A DNA stretch of 64,000 nucleotides, taken from the NCBI GenBank assembly GCA_037952775.1, contig JBANAY010000004.1:1116001-1180000 (forward strand). The letters are read 5' to 3'. This DNA comes from Clonostachys chloroleuca. Lineage: Eukaryota > Ascomycota > Sordariomycetes > Hypocreales > Bionectriaceae. Position 1 is the stretch's first letter. Each line of letters begins with the position of its first letter. The notes beneath the pieces are model-generated. The model did no database searches and had not been told where the DNA came from. It was given only the letters and a program-made list of their open reading frames with translations. Position numbers and translations under genes: made by a program. Shown piece by piece: positions 46,315 to 60,100 of the stretch.

Positions 46315-49300
46315 GAAAAGGAAAAGACCAAGAAGAGAGTTCGTGCTTGCTTTTCGCTTTCGCGATGGCCGGAACTGCTTAGAAAAAGACAATGGAAAGT
46401 TAGTGTGCCGCTAGTGAAGAAGAGTGATTGGGATGGGATCAGGCACAGGTAGCTACTGGCCGTTGTGTGTCTCCCACGTTGCTGGTTGGCTGCGATGGAG
46501 TATATTATTCTAGGACGGGGAGAGGAGAGAAAGGGAGGCTTAGACTTGTTTCGAGGTTTCTAAAACCGCCAGGGCGATGGTTTTAGGGACCCGGGCTCTT
46601 GGTATCAAGGCCGGCGGTGGGTGGGGAGAGCAAGCAGAATGATGGCAGAGTCATGGACAAACCAGGGGGTGGGGTGTCTGAGCATCAACAGAAGGGAGAG
46701 AGTTAGGTAAGTTAGTGGGGGCTTTTCCCCCAGACATCCATTCGTCTGGTCTTGATAGGAGAGGTACATGTCATGCCAATGTACACGGTGTAGCTCCGGC
46801 CACAACAACGGGCAGGCAAAGGCGCAGGACACCACCCAGCTCTGGCTCGGGCTGAGAGGAACTTGCTTTGTCCGTCCCTCTTGCCCACCTCGGGCAGGTA
46901 GCCTGCGCATATGTTGCTCCCTGTGTACACCTCATCAAGGCCAAGCCAGCGGTTTGGCAGGCTGGGTTATGGGTGGCAACGGTCGCCACACACAGTGACG
47001 ATTGTGGTTCTTTGCTTTATCGGGAAACGACCAGGTCAGGGCCGCGAGGGCCCAAAAGCACTACCTGGACGCGGTATAGCATATGCGCTCTCCGGATTCA
47101 GGACAGGACCTGCAACGTGCTTGCTGTTCAGCATCAACGTCGCATCGGTATCTGCTGGTTTCTCGTGGTGGCGTCATGTGGACAGACAGGAGCAGTTGCC
47201 GGAGGCGTCCACCTGTACCTTTGTGCAGCCTTACCTGAGGTGCAGATATGCAGGTAGTACGTACGTGAATGGGGAGCAGAGCATGGCATGGCAAGAGAGA
47301 GAGACGGACTGGCCGGGTACAGGGATTGGTATTTTCCCTCCCTGACAGCGGTTCTTCTCCCACCTTTCCACGACAAATGCTACGTAGAACGTTGCAATGG
47401 CCGAGCGGGGGCCAACCTTGTCCGAGATGGGGAGTAGGGCCGCGTACATCTTTTGGGTCGGGTTGGGTTGGGTTCCTTTGCTCTGGCCGACGATCAAGCA
47501 ACGCAACGCAACTTCAACTGCCCCTCCGAGACCTTGATGGCGGGGGGCCTACCCGGGTAAAGAGCATCTATAAAACCCGGCGAGCCACTGGACAATGGTT
47601 AATGGAACAGCCGGATGCATGTTTGCGCGAGTAAGGTTGGGCTGAGACTGTACTGCAATTTACACTACGGCTGGCTATTAAGACGGCCCCGAGGCAGCAT
47701 ATCCACAGATAGAATGGGATGGGCTGGAGACTGGCAACTCGGACGGTCGTACCTACCTGTATTACCATTCACCTGGTTTGGCTTGGTCTGATTTGGCTTA
47801 GCCAGCCCCCCGGGGAAGTCTCCTAGAGCCGGCCGGCCATGAGCTGAATAGAAGAACCGAGACATTTCGAGGGCGGGCTCCTTTTCGCCTCTTCGCGCCG
47901 TTGGGGTTCTTGGCTCTCTCCACACCTGGCTGGCGCCCCTATCATGCGTTTCACCACCTTCTACGACGAGTCCAGAAGCATCTGCCATAGGCTCTGACAG
48001 GCGAGAGGGAGCCCACAGGCCCCTTTTTTCGAAAGGGAGGACGGAATCCATTCCTTGGCCTGCCTGACGCTGCCACTCCTCCCATAAGCCCTTGGCGTTC
48101 TGCTTTGGGGATTTGATTCTTCCACGGGATCCCAAGTGGCAGGGTAGTATTTCGAATTTCGGAGCCACATCAGGATCAAGCGAAGCATACGTGTATGTAC
48201 GTGCGCGCGTGTATGTACGGCGCGCGTGCATGTTCACGCCATGCCCCTTTCAATGGGAGCCTATTTGACATCGTGGTCGTGGACGCGTGTACCTCTGCGC
48301 AAGCTGAGGGAAATGGGCTCCATCCGGGCGCCCCTTCACTCGTCCTCTTTCTCTTTTATCTCTCTCCTGTTCTCGACGATGGTTTCACACTCTGGCAGTT
48401 TCATGGAAACGAGGAGAATATCCGGCCGTTAATCTGGTACCTGAGTTTTGCCCGAACGAGTTTAGAAGCTGGGTTTTAGCCTCGATTGGCCAACGCAGCC
48501 GCACAGGCGACTCACTGACTGGAAACGGCCTGGCTACCAGGTACATTACAAGGCGGCGACGGAGAAATGCAAAACGGCTGGGCTTCGGGGGAGGCCCTGC
48601 CCTGGCATGCACCGCCGGAGATGTAGACTCTAAACGGCCCCCCACGAGCACGGGGCGCGCTCCTCATCTTGAAATCAATCAATCTGGCTGGCGTGCGAGT
48701 AGCCGAGGCCTCCTGTTGCAATTTCAGGGTCCTCAGCCCATTGAGAGTGACACCCCGAAGGGGCACACGGGTGACGAGCCAGCCAATGACAGGTCAGATG
48801 TTACAGGGCTCGCCCGCTACCACCCTGAAAGGCGTCTCTTGAAAATTATCCCTACATCGATCATTTTTGAGGTAGGGTTAATTTTTTTTCCTTCTCCCCT
48901 CGCATTCGCTCTAGGGCCATGAGAGAGCGAGCGAAACCCCACTCCTCCCCTCCTCTCGTTTACCTCGTCGGCGATTGAATGAAATGCGTATCTATACGAG
49001 TGACAGAACGGCTGAGGCAAGGCCAAGACGCTTGGCGGCTCGACCGGAAGTTGACCGCTGGCGTGCTAGTAGCGGTTCCAGCAGTCGGATCGCTGATCGC
49101 TGGGGATGACTCGCAGAATTGAAATGTCATTTTTGGCCTGAATCGGAAAGGCCATTGGCCAAGGGCTGAGGATTCTGGTGGTCAGTGCCATTCAGAGGGA
49201 GGGGGCAGGGGATTGCGCGAAAGCCATATTGCTGAGTCTGGACAGGTGCACGCCGGATGCATGCATGGAAACCGAGAAGAAGGGCAGGAAGAACAAGTCG

Positions 49301-52300
49301 TCCTGCTGCCCTGCCGTCTGCTGGGATAGGCCGGGCTGGCAGTCGAGACATGGGAAAGCAGAAACATGGAGAGAGAGAACTGCCTTCTATGTGCACACCC
49401 CGGAGAGGAAATTGCCAGGCTCAGCCGAGGCACAGGCACCTCGAACGGTCAGCAGCAGCACGTTGACAACCTGTCACTAGACGGCAAGGTAGGAGGAGGT
49501 AGGGATGATAGATGATGGTTGCTGGGGTTGTCCCCGTCCGACGAGGCTGCCATGTGGTTCCGATAGGCGTCTCCACTCTGCAAGGCAAATCATGCACCTT
49601 GCAGCTGTTTCAGAGAGATCTGGCACTTTATTCTCCTACCGCGTCGCAGCGACTTAAAAGCTCTCAGCCTCCAGCGTCTCCAGAGAAGCTCGACCCTATA
49701 TTTCTTGTATGGGGACGAGCTTCCAGCCATCTCCACCGATCCATTGAGGCAGCACTAACTCTCATTGCTGGAACCCCCCAGGCGCCGCGTCTTCGTTCCG
49801 CCCCGGCTCTGAGGTCTGCTCCCTGTCACCCACCCTCCAAGTTCATGCCATGGATCCCCTGGAGCGGCGGTTAAAAATAAAGGCGAAATCAAAGCAAGCC
49901 ATCGCGTCTGCCGAAAAGCTTTGGCCAAGATTGAATCTACGGCGCTGTTCGCTGCTCTCTTCCGCGTCCGAGTCGTGGCCCCCTGATTCCTTACATACGT
50001 ACAAACACATGCTATCTACAAAAGCACGTGCTGCGCACACCAGAAAGCAAGGGGACCAAGGCAAGAGGAACCTGGCTGGATGGCGCCGCAACGCCCAGGA
50101 CCGGCCAGCCGGCACTGGGGGGCTGCATGTTGGGTAGATCAGTGCATAACAAGCAGGCCAGGGCCGACCCAAACAAACGCATGCAGCGTGTTCAGCTCGC
50201 CCATACCGCCATTTCCCTGTTTGTGACGACGCGCCTCCGGGGAGGGGCTTGGTTCCGCAAGCAGACACAAGTTTAGTAGGTATTGTCTATGTGTGTGAAG
50301 ATGACGATGTGTTGGCGAGAGGGCTGCAGGGCATGTAATCCATGACTTCCACAGCCAACATATCCGCGCCAGCAGATCCAATTGGTAGATCCGTATATAT
50401 ATGGCCCAGTGTGGAATGGGTCGTGCACAAAGACGGCTCCATGCGTGCTTTTCCTTCTGGGTGGAGATCTTCCCTCTCTTACTGCTGCTATTTTTCGACT
50501 CATTCTCGTGGCGCAGGGCCGGCCAACAAACAAGCCTGTGCCTCTAAGCGACACAACTCAGCCATCCAGTCACCGACTTTTTTCTTCCCCAGAATTTCAG
50601 ATCGAGATGGGGCGCTCTGGGTATCCTTGTGGAGTAAAGTAGTATGTAGATTACGGATATAAAGGTCAAGCTCCGTGAATTAAAATAGAAGTAGAAATCG
50701 AATATTCGACGTATACGCCAGCGGCGATCCCTATGCACTGCCTTGCTGTCTCGTCCAAGAATGAGGAGCAATGGTTGGACATGAGCGTATACTCGGATAG
50801 GATAGAGTAGATGATTAGATCAGAGTGCGGTAGGGATAAGCTGTTCCCTGGAACATAGACCCAAATTAAGCACAATGGAGCGAATTCCTCGTAACTTCCA
50901 GAATGGCGGGGAGGGTCAGGGGTGGTCGAGTTTACGGGAAGCGAATAAAAACAAAGTAAAACAATAAACCGCCCTTGTTCCTTGTCGACAATGATTTACC
51001 AGAGAAGTAGATACTAGGGGAGGAGAGGCTCCGCCCACGGGTAGATGGGGTCACAGCCATGCAAAACATGGATGCTCTTCCCTGGGACAGGACAATCTCT
51101 AGGCTTTTCTCGCGAGTCAAGTAAGAAACACGCATCACCTCAGCGCCCAACGAGAGGACCCTGGGTCGAAGCAGGCTCCATATGCATTAGCTGGCACACA
51201 CACCCCTGGCTCTTCCCCCGAGAAGAGAAGAGGCTCTACTCGTACGCAAGGATTCTCCATGAATTCAGGGGGGGATGGCACCATTCTCCCATGATCTTCA
51301 TTGCATACATAATACATGACGGGACTCTCTTACGCAAGGCACATCATGCTACCCAAGGCAGCTATGGAGACTTGGTAAATCGGCAAACCGTGAAATTAAA
51401 ACTGGAACCCTTCTTATGAGGGAAGGACCGGGGAGGAGGAAGCGCGGCGTCTTCGGCTGCGTTCCGGTGGATGTCACTGCCCACAGCCAGAGGAGAGCGA
51501 TGTTTCGAAGCTCGGGGACATGGTTTTTTTTAACGTGGGTTGTTAGTTTAATCCGGTGGTATGGTTTAGGGGTCCAGCGGAGTGTTTCAATTTGTTGTCA
51601 GTTGTCGCCGTTGGCAACAGCCAAAACGCGGCCGTGTGATGATAGGGGGACTCGGGAACCACATGAGTTTGTTTCGGAGGGAAAGAGGGAGAGAGGAGAA
51701 ACCGAGGTGGCTGGATGGATGGGGTCTGGACAGGAGAGAAGATGCAGATGTTAACCCGACATTGGCTGCAGATTGTTGGTGAATGAAACTGAGGCAGACT
51801 ACGGATGTACCATATTTCTCTATGAAACAGGCATTTCAGATATACGAGAAACATGTTGGAAACCGGGGGGTAGCAAGGCAAAGGCGGCTATTAGAAAAAA
51901 GGAGACCCTGTCAAGAATTTTAACTTTCCTCGTGGGAGAAATCTCCGGTAGATCTGAAGACACGGGAACCACAGACAAATATGGAGGGAACACCCACGCA
52001 GACCAAAACTTCTCCTGTAGCAAGTAGAGCAACTCAATTCCCTTCATGTATGATTAACGCCCATTTTCCTAATGTACAGGAACTTTTTGCGAGAGTGTAT
52101 ATCTATTATCAAATCTCGGGTTGGAGGAGATGACGAAGCACAAAAGACGCGCAAGACGCGCAGCCGGAGGACCATAGTTCGTGGTACGTGATGCATCATT
52201 TGAGACGTTGAGCATCACACGAAGCTTCCCTCCATATCCCAGTCGTGACCCCATGGCATGTCTATCAATTATGTTTTCAGAAGGGTCTCTGACTTTGTGT

Positions 52301-52933
52301 TTCGGCCTGCAACCGGAAGTGTTCAGTGCAACCACTTGCAGCCTCTCGCCGACCCGGCAATGATGAGCAAGCCACGCAAGTCATGAGCGAGTGGTCAGGT
52401 GATCCCGAGAGGGAGGCAAGACATGGGAAGCACCCTTATTATTCAAATCGGCAGTGTTCGAGTTCGTCGGAAATTTGTATACCATGTGCTCTTCAGAATG
52501 TTGCACATCGAGGACTTCGGACGAAGCTGTTTAGGGTAGTGCACAAGTCTAGTCACGGCTGGATTTGCTCATATGGCTAAACTAGGGCAAGACCAGCGGT
52601 TTTCATTTTGGCATCGAGATCGCTAACTGATATGCTCATCGAAATGACGGGCTGTGAATGTCTCTCATGTGATTTATCAGCTGGTCTTCATGTTGTGCCC
52701 AAAGATCACAGAGGTGTTTTGTGTAGCCAATTTTTAACGTACGAGGATAGGAGCACGACGGCTGGCCTCTCGCCGGCTGCCACGCCGACATAATGATATC
52801 ATCCTACCCTGTCTTTTTCGTTGTGGCATGTGATCTCGAAATCTGGCGCATTCATAATGTGCAGTATATTGATTAATGTAGATAGATATGTATGAAGCAG
52901 TATGAGCACACAGATGTAAGGACCCACAGCCTT

Positions 52934-55728
52934 TCATCGAAATGGTTCAGGTTTAGCCTGTATTTCCCGAATGGTTGACTTTGTCCTTGCGTTGTTTTCA
53001 AAACTGGCTTCAATCAGGTCCACCACCTCTCCAAGGCTGAAGTACAGGCTCAGTTCACTGTCACACCACAGGTACTTAACCTCGTTCAGGTTGCTCTGCA
53101 GCACCTCGCTGAGATATTTTAACCGTAACCAGCTAGGTGCATATTGAGCTGTGGTCGGAACTTCATCGTCCGAAGGCGGTGCACCGGATGTTCTGCTGGG
53201 TAGGAAGAGATCGTCCAGCTCCGTGGCCTTGGCAATTGCCTTTGCGATACTGTATGCTTCCTCTTGACCTATCGAGGGCATCTCCAACACGTCAGTGATG
53301 AGCTTTGTGGCCAAGGCGTCTGCCAATGATCCCACTGCTTGTGACCAGACAGAGCGTGCAAGAATGGGTTCCCAGGTGGCAGCCATGGCCCGAATCCGAG
53401 CTGTGCCGGATTCGATGGCTGCCTCCCACTCCTCTTGTCCTGTCAGGCTCTGAGACCCGCCTATCAAATCTCGTAGGACTGTCTTCTGTACATTCATTTC
53501 GTTAGTATAGCTCCTATTGGCAAACGCCTGGAGACTCTTGACGTCGGCTTGGAATGCCAATAGATCTTTGGCTTGAGCCGTCAGGTCATTTCGCTGCTTC
53601 CACTCTGCAGAGAAGGTAGAGAGACGGTCAGCGAGATACAAGGCGTCGTTGTAAAGGAACCTGTATTTGTTAGAGGCCGGACATGGAAAAAAAAATTAAC
53701 CAAGGGGGAAAGGCTCACATATTTCCTCCCCCGTCAAGGTAATAGTAATGGGGAGAGACAGCCCGAAAGAGAGCGAGTGCCATGGTCGGCAGACCAAAGA
53801 GCCCAGGTGCAGTTGATGCGACATGACCATATTTCGCCCCGTCCTTAGATAAGGCAGCTGCATCTTCCAAAATTGAAAAGATAAGATCCAGAACAGGTTC
53901 TGGCATAGAGGAGATATGGTAGGTTTCCTTGAGAACGAGTTCCCTCGTTTCCTCTGGCGCACTGCCACCCTTTGGCTTTCTAGGAGACTTGGAAGGTTTC
54001 TCGGGGGTCTTGGCGGCAACATCTTCCTCACCCCAGCCCCAAGCTTCTGCACTTTCATCTTCATCGTCTGCGCTCGCGTCCTTCTTCGTTTCTTCTGAAA
54101 GTTTCTCGCCATCGTCATCATCCCAACCCCATGCCTCAGCACCGTCGTCCTCAGCCCCATCAGCCTCGTCATTCGCCTTTGAGTCAGTCGATTTCGGCTC
54201 TTGTGCAGCATTGTCGTCTTCGTTGTTCCACTCATCGCCCCAGTCGTCACCCCAGTCATTTGTCTCTGCAGTTGCCCCGGCTCCGGTGTTGGCGAGTTCT
54301 TTGCCCTCAGATAGGGAGACCATCTGTTTCTCAACCTTTTCTACTGGCTTGGGCCCTCCTATTCCCTTAGAGAGACTGCTCCGAATCGTGTCGAGAGCGG
54401 TTTCCCGGCATTTTCCAAGCCACTTTTCGGGGGCATTATCAACCCAATTTTGTATCTCTTCAAATCCAGAGTATCCATTTTCGGCGAGAACTCGACAAAG
54501 GCTTGCTGTGTCTTCGATCATTTGCTCAAATTGGGCAAGGTGGTCCAACGAGGTTGGGATCGCGGGGCTCAGCCAGTCTTGTATCAGCTTCGGAACAAGG
54601 TCGCTCATTATGAATGGGCAGAGGGACTGGAGAAGGTCCTCAGGGAGCTTTCTGGCGAGCAGTGCGAACATCTTCTTCAAGTCAGCAATAAGTGCCTCAA
54701 TGGAGTGATCAGCTCGTCCATCAAGTTCCATTAGATCGCCCGAGACTTGTATCTTTGGCAACGAAGCAGCTTGCTTGTTCATGCGTGGCGACACAATAGC
54801 AGCATCAATGTTGCGCCAGAGCTGCTCCATTCGCTCAGCGACTTCTTTATAGGCTTTCAGGCCGATAACAGCATCGGCCAAAGTCATTTGATCATCTAGG
54901 TGTATTTGGTTAGTCTGTCCAGCAACTCATATCAGCCAACGCTGAAAACTTACCTTGGAGAACATTGTAGATAGCAACTTGACCAGTGGTGATGTCTACC
55001 TGCACCAACTCTTTCCAGACTCTATCGAAAACTGCGTGGACTTCCGATTTAAGTTCAAAGGACCTGATATCCAACAGTCTCATCACACGGCATGTTTTGC
55101 TCACCCCTAACTCATCAATCGCAGCCCACGACTCTGTTCCTCAAGTCAGCAATGCAACTTCTAGGTCCAGAAGAACTTGGGAAGGACAAACTTTCTAGGA
55201 GGCGCAGAGAGTCGAGAATGCGCCGTTCCTTTGAGGCTTTCTCAACATCACCCAGCAACTGGTTCACATACTGAATCCCCTTAAGAACTCCATATAGCTG
55301 TTGCGTGTATTGTACCTCTCGATTGAGAAATTGTGCTTTCTCTTCGGCATCTTCTATGGCCTCTCCTGATGCTTCTGGTGCTTCGGATTGGCGAAGAATC
55401 TCGTTGGCGATCGTCTTGGAACGAATAATATCTTCCTGTAGGCTCTTTGCATTCTTTTCCCAGGAGCTAACCTCCTCTCTTGTCTCTTCATTCACTGTGT
55501 GTATCTCTGTCTGTTTATAGCATGTGTAAGATAGGGATATAGGCTAGGGTAGATCCCTCCAGGAACTGGCAAGCCTACCTCAAGCTCGGTCTTGGTCTTC
55601 TCTAGAATCTCGATGGCAGGGCCAAGTTCGGTTGTCGACACGGGCGGGAAAGAGGTAATATCGTCGGGGAAGGTTCCTTCCAAAGCAAAGGCGACCACGG
55701 CCTTGCCCAGATGCTGGGGCTCTGTCAT
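52934..55728 (-). CDS. zw10: ZW10/Dsl1-type vesicle tethering protein
   Basis: Five exons on the minus strand: 55728-55579, 55510-55192, 55133-54954, 54895-53719 and 53660-52934 (850 residues). ZW10, equivalent to yeast Dsl1, works in the Dsl1/NRZ complex that tethers COPI vesicles at the ER; in animals it also serves kinetochores. Visible: N-terminal coiled coil (VNEETREEVSSWEKNAKSLQ onward), SWAAIDELGVSKTCRVMRLL after exon 3 starts, the central helical part, an acidic loop (about 425-520) with DWGDDWGDEW and two EAWGW motifs (Trp472/474, Trp502/504), and the conserved C-terminal part (YLADRLSTFSAEW, SLNEVKYLWCDSELSLYFS). The third exon boundary uses CTAGAAA/GTTTGT and GGAACAG with CTGAC branch site; it is the only junction that joins LRLLE to SWAAIDEL in frame. 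The gene lies at the right edge of the gene-poor region and is divergent from the M16 protease. Confidence 0.87.
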
Positions 55729-57141
55729 CTGTGGCAGCCCAAGACGAGGTTCTTAGTCTCCGAACAATGGTACGGTGGCCATTCAAGACCAGGCGCGGTG
55801 GGGGACGCACGGTATGCGGAGGGTCGGATGCGGCGTATTCGAAGCTTAGTAGAGCAGCTGGCTCACGGGGACAGGCGTGCGTCGGAGAGTCGGGATATCT
55901 GGTGCATGAGAATGGGGCGCAGCTGTGAATCGATTTATCGAAGAATGAGGCTCCATTCACCAGAGCTCCCTGCCTAAGCTCAGGACAGCCAGCGGTAATG
56001 AGGTCACTGCCAGCTTGGCTAGTTTGGCCAACGGCCCCAGCCCACAGCACTGGCCGCCCTCGCACTACCATGAAACGGTAGGTGCCTGCTACAGGCATCG
56101 CGCCAACACTGTTGGGTTCGTGTCAGCGACCAGGGCCCCGGTGGTGGCCAATCAGCACAGGCCCTTGCCACCCTACTATGCTGCGCAATGACAGCGCCAC
56201 TAACAACTGGCGCATGAGGCTACAGCAGTAGGTTCGCTTTGGGACACCTTGTTCAATGTTCAATGTGTCTATACCTTACATTGTTCTGGTTGCAAGTGCA
56301 GGAGGAAGGAAATTTGAGACTCTCTTAAGCCCTGCCCCCCCATGGCCTGGCCTGGCGTTGTTTCCTCCTCTTCTTCATTTTCGATCAAGGTTATCCTGGC
56401 TAGAAGCTGGCCTAAACACCTTGATACCCAAGACCGGTGTAGGTTAGGTAGCGTCGTCCCACCGCCTGGCCCTTGCTGACTGCTGATGTGCAGCGGCATC
56501 TCTGCTCACACACGAACCAACCCACGCGAACCTGGTTGCCTTGGGCCTGCTCTAAAGAGGCAATCACAGTGCTATATCTCGTGCTCGGTATGTTTTTCTT
56601 TTCCAACGCACTCCGCTCCTGCATTATTATTTCCTTTCCTTCCTCTGGGATCCTACCCTGGCCGCCATCTGGATCAATCTTTCTGCCCCGCGCTCGCTAA
56701 TGGCGGGGTATCATCCGGGCATCACAACCACCAACGTCAATCGTGCCGTCCGTTGTTGAGACATGGCCCCCGGCCTCGCAAGACCAGCCCTCGCGCTGGC
56801 TGTGGCAGCTGGCCTGCTAAGCTTTGGCGTTTACTTCTTCACGGGACCAACTGCCCAGCTTCAATTGCACCTGCTTCCATCCTTAGAGTTGTGCTTTCAG
56901 TCTGTCCTGCCTCCCCACTGCATTGCTGTTTTCTGCCGTCTCTCTTTGCACACAACAACACCATGACCCCTGTATCTAAATACCCATCTTCATTCTGTCT
57001 ATTTGTCGATGTAGATAGTCCAACTCTCTCATGATGATAGCCTCGAAAACCTTTCTTTGGTTGACATCTCCCTGTCTTTCCGTCTCACCCAGTCAATGTT
57101 GGTCCCACTAACCAGCTCTTAGGACTATTTGGGCCGCCATT
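55729..57141. other. Divergent intergenic region
   Basis: About 1.4 kb between ZW10 (-) and the M16 protease (+), holding both promoters and a pyrimidine-rich presumed 5' UTR of the protease. A 67-codon frame at 56763-56966 begins with a hydrophobic segment but lacks other support and is probably an upstream ORF or chance. Confidence 0.5.
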
Positions 57142-60100
57142 ATGCCTGCAGCCAAGACCAAGTCTGGCTTTCGCCAGATCCAGAGCTTCGAGACGGATTA
57201 TGCGCCTTGCAAAATCACGCAGTATGTTTCTGAGAGGAGTGGTATGCAGGTGGTTGTTGCCGATCGCAAAGGACCCAAGGTCAACGGCTACTTCGCATTA
57301 GCCACAGAAATTTTTGACGACTCTGGCGCCCCGCACACCCTTGAGCATCTTGTCTTCATGGGCTCAAAGAGTTTCCAGTACAAGGGTCTCCTCGATAAAC
57401 TCGCCTCGCGTGCCTACTCATCTACGAATGCATGGACAGCTACGGATCACACTGCCTATACCATTGACACCGCTGGGTGGGACGGGTTTGCTCAGATCCT
57501 CCCGCTTTATCTGGAGCATATCCTCTTGCCTACCATCACTGATGATGCTGTCACAACCGAAGTCTGGCACATTGATGGTGAAGGCAATGATGCTGGTGTT
57601 GTCTACTCGGAAATGCAAGCCGTTCAGTTCCAGAGCTCGGAGATAATGGATCTCAAGGCCCGTCGAATCCTGTACCCAGAGAATGTGGGATTCCGATACG
57701 AGACTGGTGGCATGACGGAGGCTCTCCGTGTGTTGACCCCCGAGCGCATTCGTCAGTTCCACAAGGATATGTATCAGCCCCGCAACCTTGTTCTTGTGAT
57801 CGTTGGAGAGACCAATCACGAAGACCTTCTCAAGATTCTGGATGAGTTTGAAGAGAGCATAAAGGACGCAATCCCACCCCTAGATTCTCCTTTCAAGCGG
57901 TAAGTTGATGTTTCTGATTAAAACTAGCTCTCACCACATTTCGCTAATTCTCTCCCTGTTCAATATGTAGACCCTGGATCGACTCTGCCCAGCCAGAGCC
58001 CCTCAAAGAGACTGTCATTACCACAGCTGAATTCCCCGAAGAAGATGAATCCGTTGGTGAGATTTTGGTCGGCTTCTTCGGCCCAGATTGCATGAATATC
58101 ACTGATATCTCTGCTGTGAGCATCGTTTTGACATATCTCTGCGGCTCATCTGTGTCCATATTGGAAAATATCATGGTGGAGAAGGAGGAGCTTGCTAGCT
58201 CTGTCTCATATTGGTGCGACCTTCGTCCTCACAGCGTCATCTGGCTTCAACCTACTGGTGTTGCTACAGAGAAGTTGGAATTTGTCGAGAAGCGGCTTTT
58301 TGAGCTTCTTAAAGAAGTTGTTTCGAAACCTTTGGATATGAACTACATGAGGGAATGCATCCTCAGGGAGAAGAGGAGAGTCAAGTTCTATGCCGAAATA
58401 TCGGAGTCCTACTATGCAACCAATATCATCAATGACTATCTCTTTGGTAAACGAGATGGATCATCTCTCAATGATATGAAGTCCTTGGACGAGTATGATG
58501 CACTTGAGAAGTGGACAGACGATACTTGGCGTGAGTTCATCCGCTTTTGGTTCGCTGATGCCAAACACGTTTCGGTCCTCGGAAAGCCATCGCTTGCGCT
58601 TGCCGACAAAATGAAGGCTGAGGAGAAGGCTCGTGTTGAGACGCGCAAGAAAGAGCTTGGAGAAGATGGGATAAAGAAACTGGGCGAACGACTTGAGTCG
58701 GCAAAGAGCCATAATGATGCGCCGATTCCTCCTGCTGTGCTAGACCAATGGAGTGTCCCGAGTACCGACTCTATTCATTTTATTGAGTCGGACACAGCTC
58801 GCTCTGGACACGCCAGGGCCATTGGACTCGGTACTGGCCCCGCACAGAAGTTGATTGACCAGGCACCAGAAGGGAAACTCCCTGTATTCGTCCAATTTGA
58901 GGATGTGCCCTCCAATTTTGTGCACATCACCGCCCATATCGGGACTACGCAAGTACCGGTTGAGCTGAAGCCTTTGACCACAATGTTCACCGATAACTTT
59001 TTCAACACCCCTATCAAACGTGATGGCGAGATTGTTGGTTTTGAACAGGTAGTCATGGAGCTTGAGCGTGATACAGTTAGCTATAGTTTGTCTGCTCGTG
59101 GATTAGGAGACGCAGGGAGTATGGTTCTATCAATTTCGGTTGAGCCCGACAAATACAAGGCTGCTATCGAGTGGCTGAGAGTACTTGCGTTTGACGCTGT
59201 CTATGACCCTCAACGGATCAAGGCCGCTATTTCCAAAGCAATTGCCGATATTCCAGAAAACAAGCGCGATGGAAGAGGAATGTCAAACGAGATTGATGCT
59301 GCCATTCATCTTGACCACTCGTCCTTGCCAGTTGCTAGGCGCACTTTAGTCAAGGCTGTATATCTCAAACGCCTCAAGAAAGTCCTCGAAAAGGAACCTG
59401 AGAAGGTTCTAGGCTGGTTTGACGATCTCCGAAAGTCCCTTTTCACCTTCGAGAACATGCGATTCCTTGTTACCGCTAATGTGGCTTCTCTTCCTGACCC
59501 CGTTTCCTCATGGGATGTGCTTTCCTCATCACTCACAGCCAAGGACGAGATGGTGCCCATCTCCAAGACATCATCGATGTTGAGCGAAGAAGGAAAGAAC
59601 CCAGGCTCTGTTGGAGCAATCATTGTACCCATGACCTCCCTTGAGAGCTCATTTACTGTTAGCACTTCGCCGGGACTGCTATCATACTCGGACCCAAGGC
59701 TCCCTTCCATCATGGTTGCTATTGCCTACCTTGAGACTGTCGAAGGCCCTCTCTGGAATGCTGTTCGTGGCGCTGGCTACGCATATGGAGTCTTCTTCTC
59801 TCGAAGTGTAGACTCGGGTACTTTGACATACAGGGTCTACCGTTCCCCCGATGCTTCCAAGGCTATTATTGCCTCTCGGGACTGTATCCGTAAAATTGCG
59901 AATTCCGAGGTCGAGGTCGATAAGCATCTCCTCGAAGGAGCCATTAGTGGAATTGTCACCATGTTTGCCGAAGAACAGTCTACTATGCCTAGTGCAGCCC
60001 AACAGAATTTTGTGCAGTCGGTGATTCGCGATCTGCCCACAGACTGGAATAGGGACATTTTGAAGCGTGTCCGCAACGTGACGGTGGACGAAATCAAGAA

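Larger units (their letters stand above)
33182..52933. other. 19.7-kb gene-poor region
   Basis: Between the 5' end of PLC1 and the 3' end of ZW10 no frame has coding character: the longest are below 200 residues, mostly Arg/Pro/Ser-rich or antisense to one another. Base composition looks mixed rather than AT-rich, so it is not a typical RIP-degraded block. It contains many simple repeats (listed separately), two AGGTACCT palindromes (34591-34598, 35671-35678), a T16 tract (35145-35160), and one small unit with promoter and intron signals (43530-43888). No tRNA or transposon was recognised. Confidence 0.6.

Noticed and set aside
46868..47257. 129-codon plus-strand frame in the gene-poor region
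   Set aside because: Overlapped by equally long frames in other registers and strands, with Cys/Trp/Arg-rich random composition and no motif.
47455..47475. GGGTTGGGTTGGGTT, telomere-like repeat
   Set aside because: Only about three imperfect units and not TTAGGG; most likely a simple repeat.
56763..56966. 67-codon frame with a signal-peptide-like start
   Set aside because: It lies in the pyrimidine-rich leader of the M16 protease gene; no downstream domain and no stop-to-stop support.
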